In this document: positions 63,376 to 64,000 of the stretch, piece after piece
Layout of the letters: each line of letters begins with the position of its first letter
How positions within the stretch are numbered: the first letter of the stretch is position 1
NCBI GenBank assembly: GCA_003565155.1
Contig: PXDB01000096.1
Span: 1-64,000, forward strand
Direction of reading: 5' to 3'
Source of the DNA: Nitriliruptoraceae bacterium
GTDB lineage: Bacteria; Actinomycetota; Nitriliruptoria; Nitriliruptorales; Nitriliruptoraceae
Length of the DNA stretch: 64,000 nt
Made by a program: the position numbers and the translations under genes
Notes under the pieces: generated by a model
What the model was told of the DNA's origin: nothing
The model's database searches: none
What the model saw: the letters and a program-made list of their open reading frames with translations, nothing else

Positions 63376-63871
63376 GGTGCTGGATCTCCACGAGCTGGGC
63401 ACGGGTGAGCTGCAGGCGCTGCACCACCAGCTGGCCGACGCGAACGGCCAGGTCCCGGCCGAGCGCGGGGTCGCGGGCCATCAGCGCACGGAGCCGGTCG
63501 GCGTCGAGCTGCACCAGGCGGACGGGGGACAGGCAGCGGGCGTCGAAGCTCCAACGGTGGGGTGGGAACAGCCAGGACCAGCCCACGGTCTCGCCCTCGT
63601 GCAGCGTCTCGAGCACGATGGCGTCCGCCCCCGGCTCGACGATCTCCAGGGACACGTCGCCCTGCAGCAGCAGGAAGAGGGTCCGGGCCGCGTACCCGCG
63701 TCGCAGCAGGAACGTGCCGGGCCCGAAGGTGTGCTCGCTGGCGAGCTCCGCCATCGCCTGGACGTGTGCCACCTCGAGGCCCGCGCAGAAGGGGTGGCCG
63801 GCCAGGGTGACCCGGAGGGTGTCCGGGTCCCCCGCCTGCAGCGGGGCGGGGACGGCGGCGGGGGTGGCCAT
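63362..63871 (-). CDS. Cyclic-nucleotide-binding (CRP-like sensor) domain protein in the hydrogenase operon
   Basis: A 169-residue protein made of a single cNMP-binding beta-roll and capping helices: FGPGTFLLRRGYAARTLFLL, LQGDVSLEIVEPG, and the phosphate-binding-cassette region LHEGETVGWSWLFPPHRWSF. There is no DNA-binding helix-turn-helix, so it is not a CRP-type regulator but may sense a ligand and act on the complex. Proteins like this recur next to the flavin subunit of group 3b-type hydrogenases. Whether it binds cAMP, another ligand or none is unknown; the canonical R-A of the cassette is not obvious. Confidence 0.82.
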   Translation of the reverse strand: MATPAAVPAPLQAGDPDTLRVTLAGHPFCAGLEVAHVQAMAELASEHTFGPGTFLLRRGYAARTLFLLLQGDVSLEIVEPGADAIVLETLHEGETVGWSWLFPPHRWSFDARCLSPVRLVQLDADRLRALMARDPALGRDLAVRVGQLVVQRLQLTRAQLVEIQHHDRP

Positions 63872-63902
63872 CGACTGCTCCTGTCGGGGCTCGGTGCGTG
63901 CG

Positions 63903-64000
63903 TCAGCTCCTCGCGGGAGCGTCAGGGTCCTCGGAGGTGCGCTTGATCGTGGCCACCTCGGCGGTCAGATCGATGCCCACCGGGCACCAGGTGATGCACC
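63903..64000 (-). CDS. Hydrogenase iron-sulfur (beta) subunit, C-terminal end, cut by window
   Basis: Only the last 31 codons are inside the window. They read [20 protein letters not shown] and a short tail to a TGA at 63903-63905. [11 protein letters not shown] is diagnostic for the C-terminal end of the 4Fe-4S dicluster beta subunit of sulfhydrogenase-type complexes. As the most upstream gene seen, it completes the beta-sensor-gamma-delta-alpha-protease order of the leftward operon. The start and promoter lie beyond position 64000. Confidence 0.85.
   Translation of the reverse strand, partial: CITWCPVGIDLTAEVATIKRTSEDPDAPARS

Overview
The window is a GC-rich (about 70%), gene-dense chromosomal segment centred on the replication origin of an actinobacterium. 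The gene order is that of the actinobacterial oriC region, as in Mycobacterium tuberculosis from pcnA/mutT4 through sigM, trxB, trxA, cwlM, parB, parA, rsmG, jag, yidC, yidD, rnpA and rpmH to dnaA, dnaN, recF, DUF721, gyrB, gyrA, DUF3566 and tRNA-Ile. Families such as DUF5318, DUF6049 and DUF3566, frequent GTG starts and many 4-base GTGA/ATGA overlaps fit the same phylum. Extra and missing genes relative to mycobacteria or Streptomyces suggest a deeper lineage (for example Nitriliruptoria); that placement is inference.

Layout. 0-9 kb is a mixed flank: a truncated transposase, an AlaX-type editing protein, a DUF5318 protein, a prolyl oligopeptidase, a nickel superoxide dismutase with its divergent maturation protease, an HNH endonuclease of the 13E12/DUF222 type under a perfect SOS box, and a methyltransferase. 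9-25 kb holds the CCA-adding enzyme, two PH-domain membrane proteins, PilT, Dtd, a Nudix hydrolase, DUF6049, a transmembrane Ser/Thr kinase standing where mycobacteria carry MviN/MurJ fused to a pseudokinase, an ECF sigma factor with its anti-sigma factor, TrxB, TrxA and a CwlM-like amidase. 25-31.6 kb holds an MFS gene running into a short-chain dehydrogenase remnant, a GNAT protein, an aminotransferase, Ddl, a HAD hydrolase and RpiA. 31.6-38.5 kb, read leftward, is rpmH-rnpA-yidD-yidC-jag, a 1.4 kb gene-free stretch with two perfect parS sites, then rsmG-parA-parB. 39-52.5 kb, read rightward, is dnaA, the likely oriC, dnaN, recF, a DciA-like gene, a DsbB/TlpA-like pair, gyrB, two small membrane proteins, gyrA, a lipoprotein, DUF3566 and tRNA-Ile(GAT).

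53-64 kb is a [NiFe]-hydrogenase island. Rightward hypF-hypC-hypD-hypE plus an alpha/beta hydrolase meet a leftward structural operon: an iron-sulfur subunit cut by the window end, a cyclic-nucleotide-binding protein, an FAD/NAD(P)-binding subunit, the small subunit, the large subunit and the maturation protease. The subunit set and motifs resemble group 3b (sulfhydrogenase/NADP-linked) enzymes. hypA and hypB are not in the window.

Points most worth following: the active kinase replacing the MviN/pseudokinase gene; the Ni-SOD hook with Met where Pro is usual; the SOS-box HNH gene; the parS desert with an SOS-like palindrome overlapping one parS and a promoter-hairpin unit next to jag; the MFS/SDR junction; and the hydrogenase island close to oriC.
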